From an uncultured Lachnospiraceae bacterium (GTDB lineage: Bacteria; Bacillota; Clostridia; Lachnospirales; Lachnospiraceae): 64,000 bases of DNA. Every line of letters begins with the position of its first letter. Position 1 is the stretch's first letter. A program made the position numbers and the translations under genes. Positions 26,377 through 35,516 of this stretch are shown here, one piece after another. A model generated the notes under the pieces. That model was not told the origin of the DNA and searched no databases. It was given only the letters and a program-made list of their open reading frames with translations. Where the stretch lies: NCBI GenBank assembly GCA_900317505.1, contig ONHB01000011.1, forward strand, positions 8,669 to 72,668, written 5' to 3'.

Positions 26377-28896
26377 TTACCTATAGCATATTGCATAAAA
26401 TTCAAGCAGTCTGTCAGCTTCCTGCCTGCTGATGGATGCAGATGAATACAGACATTTCTGTGTCAATGCAAAGAGTTCGTCAATGGATTGGTTTTGCTTT
26501 TGTAAAAATTGATCCATCTGACGGGCTTTTTTTGTATGCTTTGGATCGGCAAGCTGTGCTTTTAATATTGTACATACATCCTCAGGAAGGACGATTTTTA
26601 CATCCTTATTCTGCGCTGAAAGCTTCTTTTTCAGTCTGAGGTAGGCATGGGTAACTGAGCTTTGATACAGTCCCTTCCGGTAGTCCCTGCGACGTTTGCG
26701 GGCAGCGATAACGGAGAGGATGCCTTTATACAAAAAGGGAAGAGCGATCAAAACCAGAATACCGATAAAGAGCCAGATGATGGCCGGTGAATTGCCAAGC
26801 TTTATCGAATCAAACAATTCACTGTAATCGGTGCCCTGTGTCATATTCTGTGAAGAATCACTATTCTGCGCATTGCCGGAAAGCAGGCTTGAAAGGGCAG
26901 AAAGGAAGTCGTTGTAGGTAGTTGTTTCACTGTCGGAAGAGGGAGGTGTCATATCGACCGGGATCCAGCCAAAGTTGTCAATGTAGACCTCTGTCCAGGC
27001 ATGGGCATTGCCGTCGGAAATATCAACACTGATGACCTGGTCGCTGTCGATATCGGTCTGTCCCTGAAAGAAATCTTCGTAGGCATAATCCGTTGCCCTT
27101 CCGGATGAAGCCACATCGGTCTGATCGATGACATAACCCTCCACATAGCGGGCCGGAATGCCATAGGAACGCAAAAGAAGCGTTGCTGCCGTGGCAAAAT
27201 GTGCGCAATAACCTCTTTTTTGTTCACGTAGGAAATAAGTCACAAAATCCTGATTGTAGGGTGTGGCACCGGGAGACATATCATAGGTGTAATTGGAGTA
27301 AAGAAAATCGCGGATCAACGTGATCTGTTCATCAATATCCTGACCTGTACCGATGGCATCGTGATAAGAGTTGATCTCATCCTGAATGGACATCGGCAAA
27401 GAAAGATAGTTGTTGTATGCCTCGGTTTTGTAAGCACGTGCTAACGCCTGTTCTTCATCTGTTTTGTAAAAATCATAAATATTGGAATCCGAATCGGAGA
27501 TCGTATAGCTTGTTGATGCATGCGGAATATAGGATACCTCGGTCGTCTGGTCAAGAGGCGAGGTTCCGTCCAACAGGCTTTCTCTTGTGATCGTACCACG
27601 ATCCGGTGTGGCAGCCGTAAAGTAAGGAAGATACAGATAATTGATGGATGCATCGACATTTTCAATGAGCATCCTGGCACTCATGGAAGGAGCCACCTGA
27701 TTGAGCATCAGCTCAGCTAAGGTCCGGCTTTCGGTAAAGGCAGCCTTTTCATAGTCGACATCACTGTAAATATAGCCGTTCTCCCTGGTCGGAGCCAGCC
27801 ATTCCGTAGAAGTATAGTAAGCACCTGTGTAGGCCTTTAAATAAACGCGTTCAAAAGCATAGGGTACAAAGGTAACAGTCAGATCGGTCTCGTAGTCGGG
27901 ACGCACACTCCGTACACCACCCAGTTTGCCACCGCTAATTCCACCGGTAGCCTCATAGCGGTTGAACATACCCATGATACCGCTCTGAACCAGAATTTTG
28001 ACGTTGTCATCCAAAGCACTTTTCATGGAACCTGAGTGAAGAGCTTCAGTTTCTGAGCTTCTGATACTCAGGGAACAGAATGCTGAAAAGAACAGTGCCA
28101 GTACAAGAGACAGAAGTCCAAGTCCGCGCATGGAACGGGAGCTTGATTTATAAAAAACAAAGGACTCTTGTTTTTTCTGATAAGACACCTGCTTTTCCTT
28201 CTTTTTGCCCGGATAGATAAAGTGGTAGTGGCCGCTTAGCTTTAAAAGGCAGGTCGCAAAAAAAGCGTAGAATACAAAAAAGAGCGCAATCCGGGAAGGG
28301 TATTGTCCGATATAAATGCCAAGCTGCAGGGGCCAGAATGTGAAATTGAAAACCGAAAGAAAATACATGTCGTGGAAAATGGCAACATTGATCAGAATGG
28401 CGATAAATATGCCCACAAAAACAGCCATTGTCGTGACGGTCAGAAAACGGTTGGACACAATTTCTGTAGATTCTCTTGTGAAGTTTAACAGAAAGTGCTT
28501 GCTGTAGGCTTCGTTGAAAATGTTGATAAAAGCCTGAAAACCACTGTTGGCAAGCGCACGGTTTTGAAACAGGGCATTGGTAAATACCAGAAATAAAACC
28601 GGATAGCCGACATTGAAAATCCACTTGCGGATGTGCATAAAGGAAAGTGCCATGGATACGAGATACAAAATGGCACAAACGAGGACATAGTTGTAGGAAA
28701 TCTCAAACTCGGACAAAACACCATGGACGCAGCCGAAGGTCGCAGCAAAGATGATCGTGCCCTTAATCATACAGTGAAAGACAGAATCATGAGGCTCACT
28801 GCTTTGATCCTCCATAAGACGGAATCCGCCATAGGGATGTTCATCTGCCGGTGTTGTATTTTTTTTGGAGTGAAAAACAGAATTAAGCAATGACAT
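26377..28896 (-). CDS. Membrane protein with extracytoplasmic transglutaminase domain (TgpA-like)
   Basis: An 839-aa protein. Several membrane helices occupy the N-terminal 260 residues, followed by a large outside region and one more helix near 720 (IIWLFIGILVLIALPFLY). The transglutaminase-like core has Cys in KRGYCAHFATAATLLLRSYG, His in NAHAWTEVYID and Asp in GWIPVDMTP, a complete triad. The start at 28896 is 6 bases after GGAG; 28899 and a TTG at 28902 are alternatives. It overlaps the DUF58 gene by 14 bases and closes the moxR-DUF58-tgpA operon, a widespread trio. The role in the cell envelope is unknown. Confidence 0.9.
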   Translation of the reverse strand: MSLLNSVFHSKKNTTPADEHPYGGFRLMEDQSSEPHDSVFHCMIKGTIIFAATFGCVHGVLSEFEISYNYVLVCAILYLVSMALSFMHIRKWIFNVGYPVLFLVFTNALFQNRALANSGFQAFINIFNEAYSKHFLLNFTRESTEIVSNRFLTVTTMAVFVGIFIAILINVAIFHDMYFLSVFNFTFWPLQLGIYIGQYPSRIALFFVFYAFFATCLLKLSGHYHFIYPGKKKEKQVSYQKKQESFVFYKSSSRSMRGLGLLSLVLALFFSAFCSLSIRSSETEALHSGSMKSALDDNVKILVQSGIMGMFNRYEATGGISGGKLGGVRSVRPDYETDLTVTFVPYAFERVYLKAYTGAYYTSTEWLAPTRENGYIYSDVDYEKAAFTESRTLAELMLNQVAPSMSARMLIENVDASINYLYLPYFTAATPDRGTITRESLLDGTSPLDQTTEVSYIPHASTSYTISDSDSNIYDFYKTDEEQALARAYKTEAYNNYLSLPMSIQDEINSYHDAIGTGQDIDEQITLIRDFLYSNYTYDMSPGATPYNQDFVTYFLREQKRGYCAHFATAATLLLRSYGIPARYVEGYVIDQTDVASSGRATDYAYEDFFQGQTDIDSDQVISVDISDGNAHAWTEVYIDNFGWIPVDMTPPSSDSETTTYNDFLSALSSLLSGNAQNSDSSQNMTQGTDYSELFDSIKLGNSPAIIWLFIGILVLIALPFLYKGILSVIAARKRRRDYRKGLYQSSVTHAYLRLKKKLSAQNKDVKIVLPEDVCTILKAQLADPKHTKKARQMDQFLQKQNQSIDELFALTQKCLYSSASISRQEADRLLEFYAICYR

Positions 28897-29950
28897 CATC
28901 AACTCCTTTGTGCGTTATGTGTAAAAGCGTTCCCTTGCTAAGACCGGATCTTTCGTAGATATCCAGAGCGAGATTTTCGGTATCATAAGCTTTTTCATAA
29001 AAGCATTCGGAAAGCGCTTCGGTAAAATCATCCTGACAGCGAATGGTTGACATAACAAAATCTTCTTTTCCAACTGAATAAAAAGCAAAGACAAAAATCT
29101 CCTGTGCCTCGATGAGTTCTAATGCAAGACTTTGAGCCTGCTCAAGCGCTGAATCAAGAATGGTATTGAGAGCCGGATTGGCCTTACAGGCTTCCTTGGA
29201 AGGCTGGTAGAGCTCTAACAGCATAAAAAACTGGTTGGTCGAGGTTGCTTCATTTTCCTTTACCATCAATTTGTCGATCTTTGAGGAAAGCTTCCAGTGG
29301 ATCTTCTGAAGACGGTCACCGGGCTGATATTCACGTACATCGGTCACATTGGAAGAAACATTTCCCTTTTTTTCAGATTCTTCAAATTCATCAAAGCCCT
29401 CTGTATACAAAGCTTCATGAGGTGTCTGGCTGATCTCTGAAACCGGGAAAACACGTACCTGAGCTTTGATATCACATTCTTTTTGAAAATGGAACAGATG
29501 AAGAAAATCATAGACTTCAAACCGGGATAAGGATGCTTCGTAAAGTCCGCATTTGGTCAGAGAAACCGGAAAGACCAGCGCGTTGTCATGATTGGCGCGA
29601 AGCGGAAAAACGTGCGTATTTTGTTCGTTTTCGCCATAAAAGCCGGAACTAAAAGAAAGAACCGCATGGCAGGATGAAACCGGCAGCCGGGTAGGGTTGT
29701 GCATCTTTAAAGTTAGCCGGATGGAACTGTCCTTTTGTGCATTGACCGGAAGCAGGCTAAGAGACGGTGAAAGTTTTGCAAAACACCATTTTGTCAGATA
29801 GTAAGACACCGGTAACAGCATAAGCTGCAGGAAAAAAAGCACATAGAAAAAAGTCTGCTGATAAAAATAAGCAAAAAAAGCAGACATCAGTAAAAAGAGA
29901 ATATAGGAAATCACGGAGCCGGCGGTGCCGGAAGCCCGGTATTTTTTCAT
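28883..29950 (-). CDS. DUF58 domain membrane protein
   Basis: 355 aa. Two N-terminal membrane helices (about 12-55) are followed by a beta-rich part and the DUF58 signature DVREYQPGDRLQKIHWKLS at about 212-230, with a von-Willebrand-like C-terminal part. GGAGG lies 8 bases before ATG 29950. DUF58 proteins almost always occur with MoxR ATPases, as here, and are thought to be their partners at the membrane. Its stop lies inside the start of the transglutaminase gene. Confidence 0.9.
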   Translation of the reverse strand: MKKYRASGTAGSVISYILFLLMSAFFAYFYQQTFFYVLFFLQLMLLPVSYYLTKWCFAKLSPSLSLLPVNAQKDSSIRLTLKMHNPTRLPVSSCHAVLSFSSGFYGENEQNTHVFPLRANHDNALVFPVSLTKCGLYEASLSRFEVYDFLHLFHFQKECDIKAQVRVFPVSEISQTPHEALYTEGFDEFEESEKKGNVSSNVTDVREYQPGDRLQKIHWKLSSKIDKLMVKENEATSTNQFFMLLELYQPSKEACKANPALNTILDSALEQAQSLALELIEAQEIFVFAFYSVGKEDFVMSTIRCQDDFTEALSECFYEKAYDTENLALDIYERSGLSKGTLLHITHKGVDDVIA

Positions 29951-30012
29951 ATGATGTGCCTCCGTTATTTTAGTGGTGTCGATAATAGGCGGTCGTCAGA
30001 TTGAAAAGCTTA

Positions 30013-30942
30013 TCAGGATAGCGCCGGAATCGGAACCTCATTTAAAATCTCATCGACAATATCCGCTGCTTCATGACCATTGGCTTTTGCCTTGGTGGAC
30101 AAGATCATACGGTGGTTGCTGACAGCAAAGAATACCTTGTGGATATCCTGCGGAATGACATAGTCTCTGTCCTGATAGCAGGCATAGGCCTTTGCCATTT
30201 TTAAGATTGCAAGACTGCCTCGCGGTGAAATGCCCTGCATGAGCAGATCTGTCTGTCTGGTTTTTTCGGTAAGAGAAACGATGTAATCATAGATCTCGTC
30301 ACTGACAAAGACGGCATCGGCCTTTTTTTGCAGTGCGATCAGATCTTCCCTGCTGGTAACGCAGTTTACGGTATCGATCTGCTCCATGGAATGCCCCTTT
30401 AAAACCTCGATGGCAGACTGATGGTCCGGGTAGCCGAGGCTTAAGCGCACAAAGAAGCGGTCAAGCTGGGAATCCGGTAATTTCTGTGTGCCGGAGGCAC
30501 CGATGGGATTCTGCGTGGCAATAACAAAAAAGGGCGGTTCCAGATCGTAGGTTGTTCCTTCGATGCTGACCCTTCGTTCCTCCATAACCTCCAAAAGAGC
30601 TGACTGTGTCTTTGGCGAAGTACGGTTGATCTCATCTGCCAGAAACAGGTTGGTGAAAATCGCGCCCTTGCGGAAGGTAAAATCGCCGCTTTCCTTGTCG
30701 TACATGGAAAAACCGAGGATATCACTCGGAAGCACGTCCGGTGTAAACTGCATTCTCTTATAGGAAAGACCGAGTGAACGGCTGAGCGCAACGGCGAGCG
30801 TTGTCTTGCCGACACCGGGAATATCTTCAAGTAAGATGTGACCTTTGGCAAGGATGGTGCAAAGTACCATGTCGAGGATGTCATCTTTGCCGCGGATAAC
30901 TTTTTTGATTTCGTCTTTTACGGATAATAGTGTTTGGTTCAT
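30013..30942 (-). CDS. MoxR-family AAA+ ATPase
   Basis: 309 aa with Walker A GVGKTTLAVALS, Walker B LADEINRTSPKTQSALLE, sensor ATQNPIG and the lid region ending HRMILSTKAKANG. MoxR ATPases act as chaperones that help assemble or activate partner complexes, usually with DUF58 proteins. It is first in the minus-strand trio and is preceded by AGAAAGGA and a good promoter at 30969-30997. The start is ATG 30942. Confidence 0.93.
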   Translation of the reverse strand: MNQTLLSVKDEIKKVIRGKDDILDMVLCTILAKGHILLEDIPGVGKTTLAVALSRSLGLSYKRMQFTPDVLPSDILGFSMYDKESGDFTFRKGAIFTNLFLADEINRTSPKTQSALLEVMEERRVSIEGTTYDLEPPFFVIATQNPIGASGTQKLPDSQLDRFFVRLSLGYPDHQSAIEVLKGHSMEQIDTVNCVTSREDLIALQKKADAVFVSDEIYDYIVSLTEKTRQTDLLMQGISPRGSLAILKMAKAYACYQDRDYVIPQDIHKVFFAVSNHRMILSTKAKANGHEAADIVDEILNEVPIPALS

Positions 30943-30968
30943 AAGCGTGTTGTCCTTTCTTATTACTA

Positions 30969-30997
30969 ATTTTATTTCATCCTATGGAGATAGGCAA
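30969..30997 (-). promoter_or_regulatory. moxR operon promoter
   Basis: On the minus strand TTGCCT (30997-30992), 17 bases, TAAAAT (30974-30969). It is divergent from, and adjacent to, the carA promoter. Confidence 0.7.
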
Positions 30998-31015
30998 GAA
31001 AAAAATGTGAGACAG

Positions 31016-31045
31016 TTGAAAGATAAGGCTTGCATGTGCTATAAT
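31016..31045 (+). promoter_or_regulatory. carAB promoter
   Basis: TTGAAA (31016-31021), 18 bases, extended -10 TGCTATAAT (TATAAT 31040-31045). Start near 31052, only about 30 bases before carA, so no PyrR-type attenuator fits in the leader. Confidence 0.8.
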
Positions 31046-31081
31046 TAAGCGATTATGCGAAAGGATAAGCAGGTGACAGCA

Positions 31082-32257
31082 ATGAAAGCATTTTTAATCT
31101 TGGAAGATGGTACTGTTTTTGAAGGAACGCATATCGGCGCTGACAAGGAAATTATCAGTGAGATTGTATTCAATACTTCAATGGCAGGTTATCTGGAAGT
31201 GTTGACTGACCCCTCCTATGCAGGACAGGCAGTTTGCATGACCTATCCGTTAATTGGCAACTATGGTATATGCAGAGAGGATATGGAATCGAGAAAACTC
31301 TGGCCCGATGGGTTTATTGTAAGAGAGCTTTCCCGTATCCCCAGTAACTTTCGTAGTAATGCGACAATTCAGGAATTTTTGGCGGAATACGGAATTCCCG
31401 GTATCGCCGGCATTGATACAAGAGCCCTGACCAAAATACTTAGAGAAAAAGGTACCATGAACGGAATGATCACGACAAAGGAGCCGACAGACATGGAGGC
31501 GCTTAAGGCCAGATTAAAGGCCTACACCGTCGGTGATGTGGTTGATATCGTTACATGTGAACACAAATACAGTTTAAAGGGAGTGACAGACCTTTCCGAA
31601 AACGGTCCGATTTCCGGTTCCGCCAAGTATACAGGCGAAAAGGAAAAACGTCCTTCCCTTGTCAGAAAATTAAACGGCAAAGGTAAAAAGGTAGCCTTAC
31701 TTGATCTGGGCGCCAAAGAAAACATTGCACGAAGCCTTGTTCAGAGAGGGTGTGACGTGACAGTGTATCCGGCAGGCACAACAGCAGAGGAGATCTTTGC
31801 GGATCATCCCGATGGCATTATGCTTTCCAATGGCCCCGGAGATCCGAAGTCATGCACACAGATCATCAAAAATATCAAAGATCTGTATGATGGAGATATT
31901 CCGATCTTTGCCATCTGCCTTGGACACCAGCTTATGGCTCTGGCAACCGGAGCAGATACCTACAAGATGAAATACGGCCACCGCGGCGGCAACCATCCGG
32001 TCAAAGATCTTTCTACCGGAAGGGTATATATTTCATCACAAAACCATGGTTATGTTGTAGACATGGATAAATTGGATCCGAAGATCGCCACTCCGGCATT
32101 TGTCAATGTCAATGATGGCACCTGCGAGGGTCTTTCATATACAGGAAAAAATATTTTCACCGTCCAGTTCCATCCGGAAGCATGTCCCGGACCTCAGGAC
32201 TCCGGTTACCTGTTTGACAGATTTATTGAGATGATGGAGGTGGAAAAGCATGCCTAA
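31082..32257 (+). CDS. carA: Carbamoyl-phosphate synthase small (glutaminase) subunit
   Basis: It splits glutamine and passes ammonia to CarB to make carbamoyl phosphate for pyrimidines and arginine. The class I glutamine amidotransferase triad is visible: Cys in FAICLGHQL and His/Glu in QFHPEACPG. From ATG 31082 (AGGTGA at 31071-31076) the protein is 391 aa. The frame is open back to 31055, but that start lies almost at the transcription start. It overlaps carB by 8 bases. Confidence 0.96.
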   Translation: MKAFLILEDGTVFEGTHIGADKEIISEIVFNTSMAGYLEVLTDPSYAGQAVCMTYPLIGNYGICREDMESRKLWPDGFIVRELSRIPSNFRSNATIQEFLAEYGIPGIAGIDTRALTKILREKGTMNGMITTKEPTDMEALKARLKAYTVGDVVDIVTCEHKYSLKGVTDLSENGPISGSAKYTGEKEKRPSLVRKLNGKGKKVALLDLGAKENIARSLVQRGCDVTVYPAGTTAEEIFADHPDGIMLSNGPGDPKSCTQIIKNIKDLYDGDIPIFAICLGHQLMALATGADTYKMKYGHRGGNHPVKDLSTGRVYISSQNHGYVVDMDKLDPKIATPAFVNVNDGTCEGLSYTGKNIFTVQFHPEACPGPQDSGYLFDRFIEMMEVEKHA

Positions 32258-35200
32258 GAATCCTAATGTTAAAAAAGTTATGGTAATTGGTTCAGGTCCT
32301 ATTGTAATCGGACAGGCAGCAGAGTTTGACTACGCCGGAACACAGGCCTGCAGATCTTTAAAAGAAGAGGGTATCGAGGTTGTTTTGGTCAATTCCAATC
32401 CCGCCACGATCATGACAGATAAAAATATTGCGGACAGAGTATATATTGAGCCTCTGACTGCAAAAGTACTGGAACAGTTAATTGAAAAAGAAAAGCCGGA
32501 CAGCATTCTGCCGACCCTTGGTGGACAGGCAGGACTTAACCTCGGTATGGAATTGGAGGAAAGCGGCTTTTTAAAATCACACAATGTGACTTTACTTGGT
32601 ACCACAGCTGCAACCATCAAAAAAGCAGAGGACCGTCAGGAATTCAAGGACACCATGGAAAAGATCGGTGAGCCCTGTGCAGCATCCCTCGTTGTAGAAA
32701 ACGTGGAAGACGGTGTGGCATTTACCAATACAATCGGATATCCGGTTGTACTGCGTCCTGCTTATACGCTTGGCGGATCCGGCGGCGGTATCGCCCACAA
32801 TCAGGCAGAGCTTGAGGAAATCCTTGAAAACGGTCTGCGTCTGTCCCGTGTCGGACAGGTACTCGTAGAGCGCTGTATCGCAGGCTGGAAAGAGATCGAA
32901 TACGAAGTTATGCGTGACAGTGCAGGCAACTGCATTACCGTATGTAACATGGAAAATATCGACCCTGTCGGAGTACATACCGGTGACAGTATCGTTGTGG
33001 CACCCTCCCAGACATTGAGCGATAAAGAATACCAGATGCTTCGTACCGCAGCTCTCAATATTATTGACGAATTGCAGATCACCGGTGGATGTAATGTACA
33101 GTTTGCCCTGCATCCGACCAGTTTTGAATATTGTGTTATCGAGGTTAATCCCCGTGTAAGCCGTTCTTCCGCGCTTGCATCCAAGGCAACCGGTTATCCG
33201 ATCGCCAAGGTAGCAGCCAAGATCGCGCTCGGATATACACTCGATGAGATCAAAAATGCAATTACAGGCAAGACCTACGCAAGCTTTGAGCCGACACTGG
33301 ATTATTGTGTTGTCAAGATGCCGAGACTTCCTTTTGATAAATTTATCACGGCAAAACGTACACTGACCACACAGATGAAGGCAACCGGCGAGGTCATGAG
33401 TATCTGCAACAATTTTGAGGGTGCGTTGATGAAGGCTCTCCGTTCTTTGGAGCAGCATGTTGACTCACTGATGAGCTACGATTTTACAGAGCTTAGTGCA
33501 GAGGAATTAAAAGACCGTCTCAAGATCGTAGACGACCAGCGTATCTTTGTTATCGCAGAAGCCATCCGTAAAGGGATTGATTATGATACGATCCATGACA
33601 TCACCAAGGTAGATGTCTGGTTTATTGATAAAATTGCCATTCTGGTGGAGATGGAGCAGAAGCTTCGCACATCCGAACTGACAGTTGATCTGTTAAAAGA
33701 AGCAAAACGTATTGAATTTCCCGACAATGTCATTGCACAGCTGACAGGCAAAACTACCGAAGAGATCCGCGATATGCGCTATGACAACGGTATCGTGGCT
33801 GCATTCAAGATGGTTGATACCTGTGCGGCCGAATTTGAGGCTGCAACCCCTTACTATTATTCCGTATTCGGTTCAGAGACAGAAGTGATCGAGACAAAGC
33901 CGGAGAAAAAAGTACTGGTACTTGGTTCCGGTCCTATCCGTATCGGACAGGGTGTCGAATTTGATTACTGCTCTGTACATGCTACATGGGCTTTCTCAAA
34001 GGCTGGCTACGAGACTATCATTATCAACAACAACCCTGAGACGGTTTCCACTGACTTTGATATTGCAGATAAGCTGTATTTTGAGCCGCTTACCGCAGAA
34101 GATGTAGAAAACGTTGTCCGCATCGAAAAACCGGACGGAGCCGTTGTACAGTTTGGTGGACAGACAGCTATCAAGCTGACCGAGAGTCTGATGAAGATGG
34201 GTGTACCGATTTTGGGAACCAAGGCAGAGGACGTCGATGCTGCCGAAGACAGAGAGCTCTTTGATGAGATTCTGGAGCAGACCCAGATTCCGAGGGCAGC
34301 AGGCGGAACCGTATTTACAGCAGAGGAAGCCAAAGAGGTTGCTAACAGACTGGGATATCCGGTGCTTGTCCGTCCTTCCTATGTATTGGGTGGACAGGGT
34401 ATGCAGATCGCATTAAACGATGCCGAGATTGAAGAGTTTATGGCAGTTATCAACCGCTATGCACAGGATCATCCGATCCTGGTAGATAAATACTTACAGG
34501 GTAAAGAGCTGGAAGTTGATGCCGTTTGTGACGGAACCGATATCCTGATACCGGGTATCATGGAACATATCGAGCGTACCGGTGTCCATTCCGGAGACAG
34601 TATTTCCGTATATCCTGCACCGACCATCAGCGATAAAGTAAGAGATACGATCGCAGAATACTCCCGCAGACTGGCAAAAGCACTCCATGTTATCGGACTG
34701 ATCAATATTCAGTTTATTGCAATGGGAGATGAAGTATACGTTATCGAGGTCAACCCGAGATCTTCCCGTACCGTTCCCTATATCAGCAAGGTTACCGGTA
34801 TCCCGATCGTGGATCTGGCTACAGAGGTGATCATCGGAAAGAAGATCAAAGACCTTGGTTATGAACCGGGACTGCAGCCCAAGGCAGACTATTTTGCCAT
34901 CAAGATGCCGGTATTCTCATTTGAAAAGATCCGTGGAGCTGAGATCAGCTTAGGACCGGAAATGAAATCAACCGGTGAATGTCTTGGTATTGCAAAGACC
35001 TTTGATGAAGCACTCTACAAAGCCTTTCTGGGCGCAGGTGTGGATCTGCCGAAGCATAAACAGATGATCATTACGGTAAAGGATGCCGACAAGGGCGAAG
35101 CAATCGAGATCGGCAGACGTTTTGAAAAGCTGGGTTATACAATTTACGCAACACGCTCTACAGCACAGGCATTAAAGGATGCCGGCGTGTCAGCACGTAA

Positions 35201-35447
35201 GGTTAATAAGATACATCAGGAATCACCGACCGTTATGGACCTTTTACTGGGACACCGTATTGATCTGGTGATTGATACTCCTACACAGGGCCGTGACAAG
35301 TCGCGTGACGGTTTCCTGATCAGACGTACCGCCATTGAAACCGGCGTCAACTGTCTGACCAGTCTGGATACAGCCAATGCGCTTCTTACCAGTCTGGAAA
35401 ACGGCAAGAAAGAAAAGTTACACTTGATCGATATTGCCACGATTTAA
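32250..35447 (+). CDS. carB: Carbamoyl-phosphate synthase large subunit
   Basis: A 1065-aa protein made of two homologous ATP-grasp halves (starts VMVIGSGPIVIGQAAEFDY and VLVLGSGPIRIGQGVEFDY at about 550), joined by an oligomerisation domain (about 400-550). The C-terminal allosteric domain (about 935-1065) includes TPTQGRDKSRDGFLIRRTA. It is full length. GGAGG lies 9-13 bases before ATG 32250, inside carA, so translation is coupled. Confidence 0.97.
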   Translation: MPKNPNVKKVMVIGSGPIVIGQAAEFDYAGTQACRSLKEEGIEVVLVNSNPATIMTDKNIADRVYIEPLTAKVLEQLIEKEKPDSILPTLGGQAGLNLGMELEESGFLKSHNVTLLGTTAATIKKAEDRQEFKDTMEKIGEPCAASLVVENVEDGVAFTNTIGYPVVLRPAYTLGGSGGGIAHNQAELEEILENGLRLSRVGQVLVERCIAGWKEIEYEVMRDSAGNCITVCNMENIDPVGVHTGDSIVVAPSQTLSDKEYQMLRTAALNIIDELQITGGCNVQFALHPTSFEYCVIEVNPRVSRSSALASKATGYPIAKVAAKIALGYTLDEIKNAITGKTYASFEPTLDYCVVKMPRLPFDKFITAKRTLTTQMKATGEVMSICNNFEGALMKALRSLEQHVDSLMSYDFTELSAEELKDRLKIVDDQRIFVIAEAIRKGIDYDTIHDITKVDVWFIDKIAILVEMEQKLRTSELTVDLLKEAKRIEFPDNVIAQLTGKTTEEIRDMRYDNGIVAAFKMVDTCAAEFEAATPYYYSVFGSETEVIETKPEKKVLVLGSGPIRIGQGVEFDYCSVHATWAFSKAGYETIIINNNPETVSTDFDIADKLYFEPLTAEDVENVVRIEKPDGAVVQFGGQTAIKLTESLMKMGVPILGTKAEDVDAAEDRELFDEILEQTQIPRAAGGTVFTAEEAKEVANRLGYPVLVRPSYVLGGQGMQIALNDAEIEEFMAVINRYAQDHPILVDKYLQGKELEVDAVCDGTDILIPGIMEHIERTGVHSGDSISVYPAPTISDKVRDTIAEYSRRLAKALHVIGLINIQFIAMGDEVYVIEVNPRSSRTVPYISKVTGIPIVDLATEVIIGKKIKDLGYEPGLQPKADYFAIKMPVFSFEKIRGAEISLGPEMKSTGECLGIAKTFDEALYKAFLGAGVDLPKHKQMIITVKDADKGEAIEIGRRFEKLGYTIYATRSTAQALKDAGVSARKVNKIHQESPTVMDLLLGHRIDLVIDTPTQGRDKSRDGFLIRRTAIETGVNCLTSLDTANALLTSLENGKKEKLHLIDIATI

Positions 35448-35516
35448 GATTGGGGCAGTCGTTTGGGGGATGACGAACTGATAGCGGAAGCTATGTAATA
35501 AAAATTGGAGGGTGGC